Source of the DNA: CAYQQQ01 sp964420125
GTDB lineage: Bacteria > Actinomycetota > Acidimicrobiia > Acidimicrobiales > Microtrichaceae
Assembly: GCA_964420125.1 (NCBI GenBank)
Contig: CAYQQQ010000003.1
Location: 124,001 to 188,000 of the forward strand
Direction: 5' to 3'
Length of the DNA stretch: 64,000 nt
Shown here: positions 17,060-25,605 of the stretch, in pieces
Numbering within the stretch: the stretch's first letter is position 1
How the letters are laid out: the number at the start of each line of letters is the position of its first letter
Notes under the pieces: generated by a model
Databases searched by the model: none
What the model saw: the letters and a program-made list of their open reading frames with translations, nothing else
What the model was told of the DNA's origin: nothing
Made by a program: the position numbers and the translations under genes

Positions 17060-17099
17060 GGAGGACGATCGAGGAGGCGGGGCCACGGGGCCCCGCTGC

Positions 17100-17189
17100 T
17101 CAGGAGTTGCGGCCCATGTTGGGCTTGCGGCCGTGGTTGGCCTTCTTGCGGCGCGCGTTGGCCTTCTTCTTCTGGGTGCGCTGCGACAT
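17100..17189 (-). CDS. bL37-like ribosomal microprotein, 29 aa
   Basis: The complete peptide is 29 residues, and about half of them are Lys, Arg or Asn. Its core KKANHGRKPN closely resembles what I recall of bL37, a very short large-subunit protein seen in mycobacterial ribosome structures. The ATG at 17189 lies 9 bases after TACCGT (17204-17199), the same arrangement as the bS22 gene in this window. It has no signal peptide or acidic residues. The call rests on recall of a short motif, so a profile search is needed. Short length explains why automatic annotation may miss it. Confidence 0.62.
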   Translation of the reverse strand: MSQRTQKKKANARRKKANHGRKPNMGRNS

Positions 17190-17292
17190 AGGTCCGACAC
17201 GGTAGCGCGCCCAGCTCGGCGCGTCGACCGGCCACACTGGTCCTGGCCGGAGGGGACCCGACCGGAGGTCCCACCGACAGGGGGTAGCTGCA

Positions 17293-18990
17293 GTGGACGA
17301 CAGCGACGCAGGTGACATCGGGTCGGGCACGCACGAGGCGCCCCCGAGCGGTCCGCCCTCCGGGGCGGTGGGCAGCGCTGAGGCCTCGGAGGGCACCGCC
17401 CGTCCGGTCGGCGGTCTGGAGGTGCTGTTCGCGGCGACCATGGGCGCAGCGGGGCTCGTCCACCTGGTGATGGCCCCGGTGCACGCCGGCTCCTCCACCG
17501 CCGAGGCCCTGGGGTTCGCTGCCGTCGGATGGCTTCAGGTGGCGCTGGCCCTGATGGCGCTGCTGGGACGCGGCCGGGCCGCCCTGTGGGCGACCGCCGT
17601 GGCGGTGAACGTCGTGGCCGTCGGTCTGTGGGTGTGGAGCCGCACCGCGGGACTGCCGTTCGGCTCCCATGCCGGCTCACCCGAGCCGGTGGCGCTCGTC
17701 GACGGGGTGACGGTGGCCCTCGAGGTCGGGGCGGTGCTGCTGGCGGTGGCCGTGCTCGTGGCGCCGGCGCGCCTGAAGGTGGGTTGGGTGGTGCCCTCCC
17801 TGGCGGCAGTGGCCGTGCTGGGTGCCACGACGCTGGTGGTGGTCTCGCCCGACACCGCCGAGCACGCCGACCACGACCACTCCGAAGGCGACGCCGCCGA
17901 CGAGGCCGTCGCGGAGATGACGGCCATCGACGAACGCCGTTGCGACCTGGAGATGAACCCCGTCAGCTACTGGAGCGAGTCGAGGCGCATGGGGGTCGAC
18001 ACCTACTACGGCGGTGCCATGAGCCAGCCGCTGCGCACCGACGAGGTCGCAGCCATCGACGGGCTGCGCTCGGCGCCGGGAACTCCGCAGCTGGACGAGC
18101 TCATCTCCGCCACCTCCAGGGCCGAGGGGGGCGAGGCTGCAGCGGGAGCCCTGGTCGCCGAGCTGGCCGAGGCCGACGACGCCACCTACGAGCAGTGGGT
18201 GACCTACCTGCGCGCCCTCGGCGCCGAGAGCAGCGCTGCGGGGGGCAACGGATCGGGACACGACCACGGCGGCGATGCCGCCTCGAAGAGCACCGCGGCC
18301 GCTGCCCCCGACGACAACGGGGGCCACGGAGGCCACATCGGCCCCCAGCCCTGGGTGGCGATGGTGGACCAGCCCGACTGCGACGCGCTGGCCGCCGAGC
18401 TCGAGCGCGCCGAGGCCGTCGCCATGGCGATGCCGACGGCGGCTGACGCGATGACCGCCGGCTACGTGAAGACCACCACCTACGTCCCGGGCATCGCCGC
18501 GCACTACATGAAGTTCGCCTACGTGGACGGCACGTTCTCCATCGACGAACCCGAGATGCTCCTCTACGACGGCGAGGGGCCGGACGCCCACGTGGTCGGC
18601 CTGAGCTACTACGTCCTGCACCCCGGGGATGCGGAGCCCACCCAGGGCTTCACCGGACCCAACGACCACTTCCACCGCCACGTGGGGTTGTGCGTGCGTG
18701 GCGCGCTGGTGGTCGGCGACTCCACCACCAGCGAGGAGGACTGCGCGGCCAGAGGCGGTCGCATCTCCGGTGGCGATGCGGGATGGATGAACCACGTATG
18801 GGTGGTGGAGGGCTGCGAGAGCCCCTGGGGCGTCTTCTCAGGGGCCAGTCCGACCATGGACGAGGCGCTCGCGCGCGGCTCGGGCACCTCCGGCGGGTGC
18901 GCCGCCAGCGGCGCGTCCAGCCGCTACGACCTCGCCCCGGGCTCGGCCGAGTCGGTGCGTCCGGTGGGCGAGCTGGCTGCCGGTAGCTGA
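17293..18990 (+). CDS. Five-helix membrane protein with His-rich linkers and unknown C-terminal domain
   Basis: This 565-residue protein has about five membrane helices (residues about 45-175), then a large, probably extracytoplasmic part. Three histidine clusters (EHADHDHSEGD, GSGHDHGGD, GGHGGHIGP) suggest metal binding. The last 190 residues form a domain with conserved-looking HYMKFAYVDG, PEMLLYDG, GPNDHFHRHVGLC and MNHVWVVEGC, containing several histidines and cysteines that could be metal ligands. The GTG at 17293 begins a region rich in Ser and Gly. The gene stands alone between the bL37-like gene and the convergent PHP gene. I cannot assign a function; metal handling is an inference. 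Confidence 0.78.
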   Translation: MDDSDAGDIGSGTHEAPPSGPPSGAVGSAEASEGTARPVGGLEVLFAATMGAAGLVHLVMAPVHAGSSTAEALGFAAVGWLQVALALMALLGRGRAALWATAVAVNVVAVGLWVWSRTAGLPFGSHAGSPEPVALVDGVTVALEVGAVLLAVAVLVAPARLKVGWVVPSLAAVAVLGATTLVVVSPDTAEHADHDHSEGDAADEAVAEMTAIDERRCDLEMNPVSYWSESRRMGVDTYYGGAMSQPLRTDEVAAIDGLRSAPGTPQLDELISATSRAEGGEAAAGALVAELAEADDATYEQWVTYLRALGAESSAAGGNGSGHDHGGDAASKSTAAAAPDDNGGHGGHIGPQPWVAMVDQPDCDALAAELERAEAVAMAMPTAADAMTAGYVKTTTYVPGIAAHYMKFAYVDGTFSIDEPEMLLYDGEGPDAHVVGLSYYVLHPGDAEPTQGFTGPNDHFHRHVGLCVRGALVVGDSTTSEEDCAARGGRISGGDAGWMNHVWVVEGCESPWGVFSGASPTMDEALARGSGTSGGCAASGASSRYDLAPGSAESVRPVGELAAGS

Positions 18991-19018
18991 GCTCCGCGCA
19001 GCCCGCCGGCCGCCCCGG

Positions 19019-20047
19019 TCAGCCGTGAGGGTGCCGGGCGGTCCACGCGAGCAGGTCGTCGGGCGCCCAGCAGTTCACGATCCGCTCCGGGGCGATCCCG
19101 TGTCGGACCGCCTGATCGCACCCCCAGTTGACCCACTCCATCTGCCCGGGGGCGTGGGCGTCGGTGTCGATCGCCACGAGGCATCCCCATTCCAGGGCCA
19201 GGTCCAACAGGTCGTCGGGGGGGTCGCGTCGCTCCGGTCTGCAGTTGATCTCCACCGCCGTGTCGAACCTCGCGCACGCGGCGAACACCAGATCCGCATC
19301 GAAGAGCGAAGGAGGTCGGCCGGTGCCGACGACCTTGCGGCCGGTGCAGTGGCCGAGGACGTCGACGTGGGGGTTCGCCACGGCCAGCACCATCCGGCGG
19401 GTCATCGCGGAGGGCTCCATGCGCAGCTTGGAGTGCACCGACGCCACCACGACGTCCAGGGTCGCCAGCACCTCGTCGCCCAGATCGAGGCTGCCGTCCT
19501 CGAGGATGTCGACCTCCACCCCGGTGAGGATCCGGAACGGCGAGAGCTCCGCGTTCAGCTCTGCGATCTCCGCGAGCTGCTCTCCCAGGCGCTGCTCCGA
19601 CAGGCCGTGGGCGACCGTCAGGCGGGGGGAGTGGTCGGTGACGGCCAGGTAGCGGTGGCCCAGGGAGATCGCCGTCTCGGCCATCCGGCGCACCTCGGCA
19701 CCCCCGTCGCTCCACAGGGTGTGGGAGTGGAGATCGCCCTGCAGGAGCCGGCGGAGCTCGGCGCCCTCGCCCGGAGCGCACCGGGTCTGCTCGTCGAGGC
19801 GTTCCAGGTAGGTGCTGGGGATCCCTCGAACCGCCGCCTCGATCACCGAGGCGGTGGAGGCACCGATGGCCGGGAGCTCGCGCAGCGTGCCGGCGGCGGC
19901 GCGCGCCTCCAGCTCGGTGTCGTCGATGCCCTCGACCGTGGCCGCCGCCCTCTGGAAGGCCCGCACCTTCTGGGACGGGGCCAGCCCGCGGTCGAGGAGG
20001 TACACGGCCTCGCTCAGCGCGTCCAGCGCTCGGGTGCGGGCGCTCAC
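19019..20047 (-). CDS. Helix-hairpin-helix plus PHP phosphoesterase domain protein
   Basis: This 342-residue protein matches the C-terminal half of bacterial DNA polymerase X. A helical region with a hairpin-helix-hairpin-like segment (LRELPAIGASTASVIEAAV, about residues 52-70) precedes a PHP domain with metal ligands in GDLHSHTLWSDGG, VTDHSP, GVEVDIL, VHSKL, GHCTG and TDAHAPGQ. The polymerase nucleotidyltransferase domain is absent, so it may be a DNA 3'-end processing nuclease or phosphatase. Its GTG lies 1 base after the P450 stop, so the two genes are translationally coupled. All expected PHP metal motifs are present, so activity is likely. Confidence 0.82.
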   Translation of the reverse strand: MSARTRALDALSEAVYLLDRGLAPSQKVRAFQRAAATVEGIDDTELEARAAAGTLRELPAIGASTASVIEAAVRGIPSTYLERLDEQTRCAPGEGAELRRLLQGDLHSHTLWSDGGAEVRRMAETAISLGHRYLAVTDHSPRLTVAHGLSEQRLGEQLAEIAELNAELSPFRILTGVEVDILEDGSLDLGDEVLATLDVVVASVHSKLRMEPSAMTRRMVLAVANPHVDVLGHCTGRKVVGTGRPPSLFDADLVFAACARFDTAVEINCRPERRDPPDDLLDLALEWGCLVAIDTDAHAPGQMEWVNWGCDQAVRHGIAPERIVNCWAPDDLLAWTARHPHG

Positions 20048-20048
20048 G

Positions 20049-21302
20049 TCACCTCAGCGTGTAGCGCACCGGGAGGTGCTTGACGCCACCCACGAAGTTG
20101 GCCTCGGCCCACTCGGGCTCACCGGCCAGCTCGATGGTGTCGCACACCTCGAGGATCTTGGGCAGCATCGTGCGGATCTCCCGACGGGCGAACTGGGATC
20201 CGAGGCAGTAGTGCGCCCCCACGCCGAAGGAGATGAGCTTGTCGGCGTCGGTGCGGGCGATGTCGAAGCGGTCCGCGTGCTCGAACACGGCCTCGTCGCG
20301 GTTGGCCGACGGGTAGGACAGCAGCACGCGCTCGCCCTGGGCGATGGGAACGCCGCGGATCTCGGTGTCCTGCTGCGCGTAGCGAAGGAACTGCCGCACC
20401 GGTGAGGTCCAGCGGATCATCTCCTCGGCGGCGTTGGTCGCAAGGGAGGGGTCGTCCCTCAGCAGCGCCAGCTGCTCGGGGTGGCGCAGCAGCGCCTCCA
20501 TCCCCCCGGAGAGGCCGTAGCTGGTGGTGTCGTGCCCCGCGGTGGCCACGATGATGTAGTACCAGAGCTCGGCGGCATCCCCGAGCGGGCAGCCGTCGAC
20601 CTGGCCGTTGGCGATGACCGTGGCCAGGTCGTCGGTCGGGTGGGCACGGCGATCCTCCGACAGGGCGTTGAAGTACGCCTGGAAGTCGTTGATCGTGTTG
20701 ACGAGCATCTGGAAGGGGTCGGCCATGTCGCCCATGAACTCCGGATCCGCAGCGCCGAACATCCCCTGGGTGAGCTCGAGCATCCGGCGCTCGTCCTCCG
20801 GGGGGATCCCGAAGATGCCCATGATCACGTGCAGCGTGAAGGGCACGGCGATGTCCTGGGCGAAGTCGCACTCGCCGCCGAGGTCGGCGAAGCGCTGCAC
20901 GTACTCCTCGGCGATGGCCTCGATGGCGTCCTGGCGTCCCTTCACCGCTGCGGGCTTGAACCAGTCGTTGGTGACCTTGCGGTGCTCGATGTGCTCGTGG
21001 CCGTCCATGTGGACCAGCGTGTGGGGGGTGAACCCCATGCCGTCCAGCAGCTGCTGCTGGATGTCGGGCACCAGCACGGAGTTGCGGGTGTTGTGCCAGA
21101 GGTCGTTGCGGCGCGACACCTCGAAGACGTCCTCGTGGCGGGTGAGGGCGTAGAACGGCGAGACGAAGTCGTGCTCGACCCGCAGCACGGGCTCGTCCCT
21201 GCGCAGCTCTGCGGCGATCTCGTGCCAGTGCACCGGGTCGGTGCTGGCCTGGGGCAGCAGGAAGATGGCAGCGCGAGGGTCGGCGACTTCGTAGCTCAGC
21301 AT
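20049..21302 (-). CDS. Cytochrome P450
   Basis: This is a 417-residue heme monooxygenase. The I-helix oxygen-activation motif is AGHDTTSYG, the ExxR motif is in EEMIRWTSP, and the heme-ligand loop is FGVGAHYCLGSQFARRE with the axial Cys. Length and motifs fit soluble bacterial class I P450s, which need a ferredoxin and a reductase; no complete ferredoxin gene is next to it, although a ferredoxin-like tail lies just upstream. The ATG at 21302 is preceded by CACACT 8 bases upstream. It is the first gene of a coupled pair with the PHP protein. The substrate is unknown; steroid or fatty acid hydroxylation is common in the group. Confidence 0.93.
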   Translation of the reverse strand: MLSYEVADPRAAIFLLPQASTDPVHWHEIAAELRRDEPVLRVEHDFVSPFYALTRHEDVFEVSRRNDLWHNTRNSVLVPDIQQQLLDGMGFTPHTLVHMDGHEHIEHRKVTNDWFKPAAVKGRQDAIEAIAEEYVQRFADLGGECDFAQDIAVPFTLHVIMGIFGIPPEDERRMLELTQGMFGAADPEFMGDMADPFQMLVNTINDFQAYFNALSEDRRAHPTDDLATVIANGQVDGCPLGDAAELWYYIIVATAGHDTTSYGLSGGMEALLRHPEQLALLRDDPSLATNAAEEMIRWTSPVRQFLRYAQQDTEIRGVPIAQGERVLLSYPSANRDEAVFEHADRFDIARTDADKLISFGVGAHYCLGSQFARREIRTMLPKILEVCDTIELAGEPEWAEANFVGGVKHLPVRYTLR

Positions 21303-21349
21303 GGCGCGTCAGTGTGTCGGACGCCCGGCCTGCTCACAAGGCACCCCTG

Positions 21350-21372
21350 CCGGGTGCCCGCCGGGGCTCAGA
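21350..21372. repeat. 23-bp direct repeat, copy 1, upstream of P450
   Basis: The 23-bp sequence at 21350-21372 (CCGGGTGCCCGCCGGGGCT followed by CAGA) is repeated exactly at 21457-21479. On the minus strand this copy follows a short frame ending CPNAAVEV-stop. Confidence 0.85.
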
Positions 21373-21456
21373 CCTCGACGGCCGCGTTGGGGCAGGGGCC
21401 CCACCTTGCGGAGGAGGCGGGCACCGCTTGCGGCGACGACGCTGCGACCGAAGGAA

Positions 21457-21479
21457 CCGGGTGCCCGCCGGGGCTCAGA
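21457..21479. repeat. 23-bp direct repeat, copy 2, after the ychF stop
   Basis: This is an exact second copy of the 21350-21372 sequence. On the minus strand it begins directly after the ychF stop codon. The two copies flank 84 bp of otherwise unrelated DNA. Confidence 0.85.
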
Positions 21480-22562
21480 TCAGACGTTGAAGAGGAACTC
21501 GACGACGTCGCCGTCGACGACCTCGTAGTCCTTGCCCTCCACGCGGACCTTGCCGACGTCGCGGGCCTTGGCCCAGGAGCCGCACTCCAGCAGCTCGTCC
21601 CAGCGGATCACCTGGGCCCGGATGAACCCGCGCTCGAAGTCGGTGTGGATGACCCCGGCGGCCTGCGGCGCCTTCGATCCCGCTCGGAAGGTCCAGGCCC
21701 TCGTCTCCTTCTCCCCCGTGGTCAGGAAGGTGCGCAGCCCCAACATCCGGTAGGCGGTGGTGAGGAAGGTGCCGAGAGCCCCCTCGCCCAGGCCGAGCGC
21801 CTCGAGCATCTCGACGCGGGACTCCGCGTCGAGCATGGCGGCCTCGGCCTCGAGTTGGATGCACAGGCCCATCACCGCCACCTCGCCGCGAGCGCCGAAG
21901 GCCTCCCGCACGGGGGCGAGGATCGGCTCGGGATCCTCGAGGCCGTCCTCGTCGAGGTTGACCAGCGCCAGCGCTGGCTTGGCGGTCAGCAGGAAGTAGC
22001 CGCGCAGGTGGCCCAGCTGCTCGTCGTCGAGCGAGCTGCGATAGAGGGGGGTCCCGGCCTGGAGGGCGTCGATCGCGGCGTCGAGCGCGCCGACCTCGTC
22101 GGCCAGCGACCGGTCGGCCTTGGCCGCCTTCCGACGCTTCTCCACCTGCTTCTCCACCGACTCGAGGTCGGCGTACACGAGCTCGACCTCCAGGGTCTCG
22201 AGCTGCTCCAGCGGATCGTGGGACCCCGGCACGTCGTCGTCGCGGAACGCCCGCAGCACGAAGACGATGGCGTCGACCTCCCTGATGTGGGAGAGGAACC
22301 GGTTGCCGAGCCCCTCACCCTGCGCGGCGCCCTTCACCAGTCCCGCGATGTCCACGAACTGCACCGCCGCGTGGATCAGCTCGCGTGATCCGCTCATCCC
22401 GCCGAGCAGCTCCACCCGGGGATCGGGGACCTTCGCGACGCCGATGTTCGGGTCGACGGTGGCGAAGGCGTACGGGGCGGCCAGGGCGCCGCCGCCGGCC
22501 AGCGCGTTGTACAGCGACGACTTGCCGGCGTTGGGCAGGCCCACGAATCCGAAGCGTTCCAT
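21480..22562 (-). CDS. ychF: Ribosome-binding ATPase YchF
   Basis: This 360-residue Obg-family P-loop protein hydrolyses ATP and binds ribosomes. The P-loop is GLPNAGKSSL (residues about 7-16), followed by FVDIAGLVKGAAQGEGLGN (switch II) and a coiled-coil region (ESVEKQVEKRRKAAK). The C-terminal TGS-like part ends DVVEFLFNV, the usual YchF tail. The ATG at 22562 lies 8 bases after TATCCT (22576-22571). Full length, with no missing motifs. It is divergent from the DUF192/RsmI operon. Confidence 0.95.
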   Translation of the reverse strand: MERFGFVGLPNAGKSSLYNALAGGGALAAPYAFATVDPNIGVAKVPDPRVELLGGMSGSRELIHAAVQFVDIAGLVKGAAQGEGLGNRFLSHIREVDAIVFVLRAFRDDDVPGSHDPLEQLETLEVELVYADLESVEKQVEKRRKAAKADRSLADEVGALDAAIDALQAGTPLYRSSLDDEQLGHLRGYFLLTAKPALALVNLDEDGLEDPEPILAPVREAFGARGEVAVMGLCIQLEAEAAMLDAESRVEMLEALGLGEGALGTFLTTAYRMLGLRTFLTTGEKETRAWTFRAGSKAPQAAGVIHTDFERGFIRAQVIRWDELLECGSWAKARDVGKVRVEGKDYEVVDGDVVEFLFNV

Positions 22563-22653
22563 CGCCGCCGAGGATAGGGGTCGCCGCTGGTCCCGCCGCA
22601 TCCGGTGGACCCGGCAGCACCCGTCGGGGATCCGGGGCGGTAGCGTGACGCGC

Positions 22654-22977
22654 GTGCCGTGGTTGGTGCGCGACGGTGAGGTGCTCGCCAGCGTGGAGCT
22701 CGCAGACGGTCGCTCGGCGCGCCGCAAGGGCCTGCTCGGTCGCGACGACTTCGACGGCGTGCTGCGACTCAAGGCACGTTCGATCCACACCGTCGGGATG
22801 CGCTTCGCCGTCGACGCCGCCTTCTGCGACACCGACGGCACGGTGCGCCGTGTCCTGACCGTCAGGCCCTGGAGGGTCACGATGCCCCACCGGCGTGCGA
22901 CCATCGTGTTCGAGGCGAGAGCGGGCACGTTCCGCGAGTGGGAGCTGCGTGCCGGCGACATCCTCGAGGTCCGCTGA
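22654..22977 (+). CDS. DUF192 family protein
   Basis: This 107-residue protein matches DUF192: SARRKGLLGRDDFDGVLRL, then a strand with HTVGMRFAVDAAFCDTDG and WRVTMPHRRATIVFEARAG, ending in GDILEV. The family is small, single-domain and of unknown function; many members are exported but this one has no signal peptide. The GTG start at 22654 lies 7 bases after TAGCGT (22641-22646), a leaderless start. Its stop overlaps the rsmI start codon by one base (TGATG), so the two are cotranscribed. Confidence 0.85.
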   Translation: MPWLVRDGEVLASVELADGRSARRKGLLGRDDFDGVLRLKARSIHTVGMRFAVDAAFCDTDGTVRRVLTVRPWRVTMPHRRATIVFEARAGTFREWELRAGDILEVR

Positions 22978-23852
22978 TGCGCGGTCCGGGACACCCTGAC
23001 GACGAGCCGGGCGGTGTCCACCCCGCCGGTCGGCTCCTGCTGGTGGGCACTCCCATCGGGAACCTGGGGGACATGACGCCCAGGGCGGCCGAGGCCTTGC
23101 GCGACGCGGACCTGATCGCCTGTGAGGACACCCGTCGCACGGGTCGCCTCCTCGAGCTCCTGGGGCTCCCTGCCCCTACGTTGTTGCGCATGGACGCCCA
23201 CACGGAGGCCGACGTCACCGATCGACTGCTCGACGCCGTCCGCCGCGGCCGCAGGGTTGCGGTGACGACCGATGCCGGCCTGCCGGGGCTGTCGGATCCG
23301 GGCGCCCGTCTGGTGAGCGCTGCGTCGGCCGCCGGGGTGCCGGTCGTGGTGATCCCGGGGCCGTTCGCGGGCGCGGTGGCCGCCGTGGCCAGCGGACTGC
23401 TCGACCCGTCCGGGCGCTTCGTGTTCGAGGGCTTCCTGCCTCGCAAGGGCCCCGAGCGGCGGGCACGCCTGAGCGCCGCCGCCGGGGAGGCTCGGCCCGT
23501 GGTGCTCTACGAGTCCCCCCATCGGGTGGCGGCCACGGTGGCCGACCTTGCGGCGAGCTGCGGCCCTGCGCGTCGGGTGGCGCTCTGCCGCGAGCTCACC
23601 AAGCTGCACGAGGAGGTCTGGCTCGGCACCCTCGACGCGGCCGCCGACCACTTGCGCAGGCACCCGCCGAGAGGTGAGTTCGTGGTGGTGCTCGACGGGG
23701 CGCCCCCGCCGGATCCTCCTTCGGACGACGAGCTGCGAGTCGCACTGGACGACGAGCTCGCCGCCGGCGCGACGCGCCGAGACGCGGCTGCGGCCGTCGC
23801 CGAGCGCTTCGGCGTTCCGGCGAACCGCGTGAAGCGCCTCGGGTTGGGATGA
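22977..23852 (+). CDS. rsmI: 16S rRNA (cytidine-1402-2'-O)-methyltransferase RsmI
   Basis: This 291-residue tetrapyrrole-methylase-fold enzyme methylates the ribose of C1402 in 16S rRNA. LLLVGTPIGNLGDMTPRA is the RsmI N-terminal signature, ACEDTRRTGRLL and DAGLPGLSDPGARLV form the SAM-binding region, and LYESPHRV and CRELTKLHEE come later; all are diagnostic. A C-terminal tail ends AAAVAERFGVPANRVKRLGL. It is translationally coupled to the DUF192 gene. Confidence 0.95.
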   Translation: MRGPGHPDDEPGGVHPAGRLLLVGTPIGNLGDMTPRAAEALRDADLIACEDTRRTGRLLELLGLPAPTLLRMDAHTEADVTDRLLDAVRRGRRVAVTTDAGLPGLSDPGARLVSAASAAGVPVVVIPGPFAGAVAAVASGLLDPSGRFVFEGFLPRKGPERRARLSAAAGEARPVVLYESPHRVAATVADLAASCGPARRVALCRELTKLHEEVWLGTLDAAADHLRRHPPRGEFVVVLDGAPPPDPPSDDELRVALDDELAAGATRRDAAAAVAERFGVPANRVKRLGLG

Positions 23853-23918
23853 CACCGGGGGTAGGGATGACACCGGGGTTTGGGACGGCGGCCGCCTCGT
23901 TCTCTAGCCTCGGGCGCC

Positions 23919-24929
23919 GTGCGCTCTCCCGTGGATCCCGCCAGGGCCGAGACCGACGTGGTCGGCATCGGCAACGCCCTCGTCGACGTGCTCAGCCACG
24001 AGTCCGACGACCTCGTCGAGCGACTGGGGGTCCCCAAGGGCGGCATGACCCTGATCGACGGCGAACGGGCGGAGGAGATCTACGACCTCATGGGCCCGGC
24101 GGTGGAGATCTCGGGCGGGTCCGCCGCCAACACGATCGTGGGCGTCGCCGCCCTCGGAGGACGGGCCGAGTACGTCGGCAAGGTGCGCGACGACCAGCTG
24201 GGCAACGTGTTCGCCCACGACATCCGGGCCACGGGGGTGACCTACGAGGTGCCGCTGGCCACCGAGGGCCCGGCGACCGGGTGCTGCTTGATCCTGGTCA
24301 CCCCCGACGCCCAGCGCACCATGAACACCTACCTGGGAGCCTCGGTGCACCTGGGTCCCCGTGACGTGGATCCCGAGCGCATCGCCCGGGCGTCGGTGCT
24401 CTACCTGGAGGGGTACCTCTTCGATCCCCCGGAGGCCCAGGAGGCGTTCCGGGTGGCGGCCCGCCACGCCCATGGCGCCGGCAGGGCGGTCTCGCTCACC
24501 CTGAGCGACAGCTTCTGCGTGGAACGGCACCACGGCGCCTTCCTCGACCTGGTGGAGCACCACGTCGACCTGCTCTTCGCCAACGAGGCGGAGATCCTCG
24601 CCCTCTACCGCACGGACGACTGGGCCGACGCCGTCGCCGCCGTGCGAGGCCACGTGGAGGTGGCTGCGCTGACCCGCTCGGAGAAGGGCTCGGTGGTGGT
24701 GACCACCGACGAGGTGATCGAGGTCCCCGTGGAGCCCGTGGCCGAGCTGGTCGACACCACCGGTGCCGGCGACCTCTACGCCGCCGGCTTCCTCCACGGC
24801 TACGCCCTCGGTGCCGAGCTGGCGACCTGCGGGCGGCTGGGTTCGGTGGCTGCGGCGGAGGTGATCTCGCACCTCGGCGCCCGCCCGCAGGCCGATCTGC
24901 GGGCGCTGGCCGCGCCGTTGACGGGGTGA
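23919..24929 (+). CDS. PfkB-family sugar/nucleoside kinase (adenosine kinase-like)
   Basis: This is a 336-residue ribokinase-fold kinase. N-terminal VVGIGNALVDVL and GGSAANTIVGVAALGG form the substrate side, and VDTTGAGDLYAAGFLHGYA carries the catalytic Asp and anion hole. The GTG start at 23919 lies 8 bases after TAGCCT (23905-23910). Its stop overlaps the upp GTG (GTGA). It leads a set with uracil phosphoribosyltransferase, adenosine deaminase and deoxyribose-phosphate aldolase, so adenosine or another nucleoside is the most likely substrate, although PfkB kinases are hard to assign by sequence alone. Confidence 0.88.
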   Translation: MRSPVDPARAETDVVGIGNALVDVLSHESDDLVERLGVPKGGMTLIDGERAEEIYDLMGPAVEISGGSAANTIVGVAALGGRAEYVGKVRDDQLGNVFAHDIRATGVTYEVPLATEGPATGCCLILVTPDAQRTMNTYLGASVHLGPRDVDPERIARASVLYLEGYLFDPPEAQEAFRVAARHAHGAGRAVSLTLSDSFCVERHHGAFLDLVEHHVDLLFANEAEILALYRTDDWADAVAAVRGHVEVAALTRSEKGSVVVTTDEVIEVPVEPVAELVDTTGAGDLYAAGFLHGYALGAELATCGRLGSVAAAEVISHLGARPQADLRALAAPLTG

Positions 24930-25567
24930 TCGACGCGATGGCCGACCTCCACGTCGTCGAGCACCCCCTGGTGCAGCACAAGCTCGCCATGTTGCGCGAC
25001 CGCGACACCCCCCACGGCGACTTCCGCCGACTGGCCCGGGAGATCACCCTCCTGGCGGCCTACGAGGCCACCGCGGACCTGCCGCTGGAGGAGGTGGTCA
25101 TCCGCACGCCGCTGGCGGCGATGACCGCCCACCGGCTGCGGCGCCCCGAGCCGGCGATCATCGGGATCCTGCGGGCCGGGCTGATCATGGTCGACGGCGT
25201 GCTGGAGCTGATCCCCCACGCGGCGGTCGGGCATCTCGGGATGTACCGGGATCCCTGCACCCACGAGCCGGTCGACTACTACGCCAAGCTCCCCGACAAG
25301 CTCGGCGAGCGGGCGGTGCTGGTGGTGGATCCCATGTTGGCCACCGGGGGCAGTGCCAGCCACGCCCTGAGCCTGCTGAAGGAGGCAGGTGCCCGCGACG
25401 TTCGGCTGCTGTGCATCGTCGGATGCCCCGAAGGGGTGACTGCGGTGCGCACCGCCCATCCCGACGTGCCGGTCTTCCTGGCCGCGCTCGACGAGCGGCT
25501 GGACGACTCCGCCTACATCCTCCCCGGCCTCGGCGACGCCGGGGACCGCATCTTCGGCACGCTGTAG
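24926..25567 (+). CDS. upp: Uracil phosphoribosyltransferase
   Basis: This 213-residue type I phosphoribosyltransferase makes UMP from uracil and PRPP. HPLVQHKLAMLRD is the typical UPRT start, IIGILRAGLIMVDGVLEL the uracil/PRPP region, VVDPMLATGGSASHAL the PRPP loop, and ILPGLGDAGDRIFGT the end. The GTG at 24926 overlaps the kinase stop (GTGA) and suggests coupling; an ATG at 24938 is an equally reasonable start giving MADLHVVEHPLV. Second gene of the nucleoside salvage set. Confidence 0.95.
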   Translation: MIDAMADLHVVEHPLVQHKLAMLRDRDTPHGDFRRLAREITLLAAYEATADLPLEEVVIRTPLAAMTAHRLRRPEPAIIGILRAGLIMVDGVLELIPHAAVGHLGMYRDPCTHEPVDYYAKLPDKLGERAVLVVDPMLATGGSASHALSLLKEAGARDVRLLCIVGCPEGVTAVRTAHPDVPVFLAALDERLDDSAYILPGLGDAGDRIFGTL

Positions 25568-25605
25568 TCGGAGCCGTCCACCACGCCGGCGACTACCGTC
25601 GGGGC

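Noticed and set aside
22654..23873. A long minus-strand extension of ychF to about 797 codons
   Set aside because: YchF similarity begins at MERFGFVGLPNAGKS (22562). The extra part lies antisense to DUF192 and rsmI and has no similarity.
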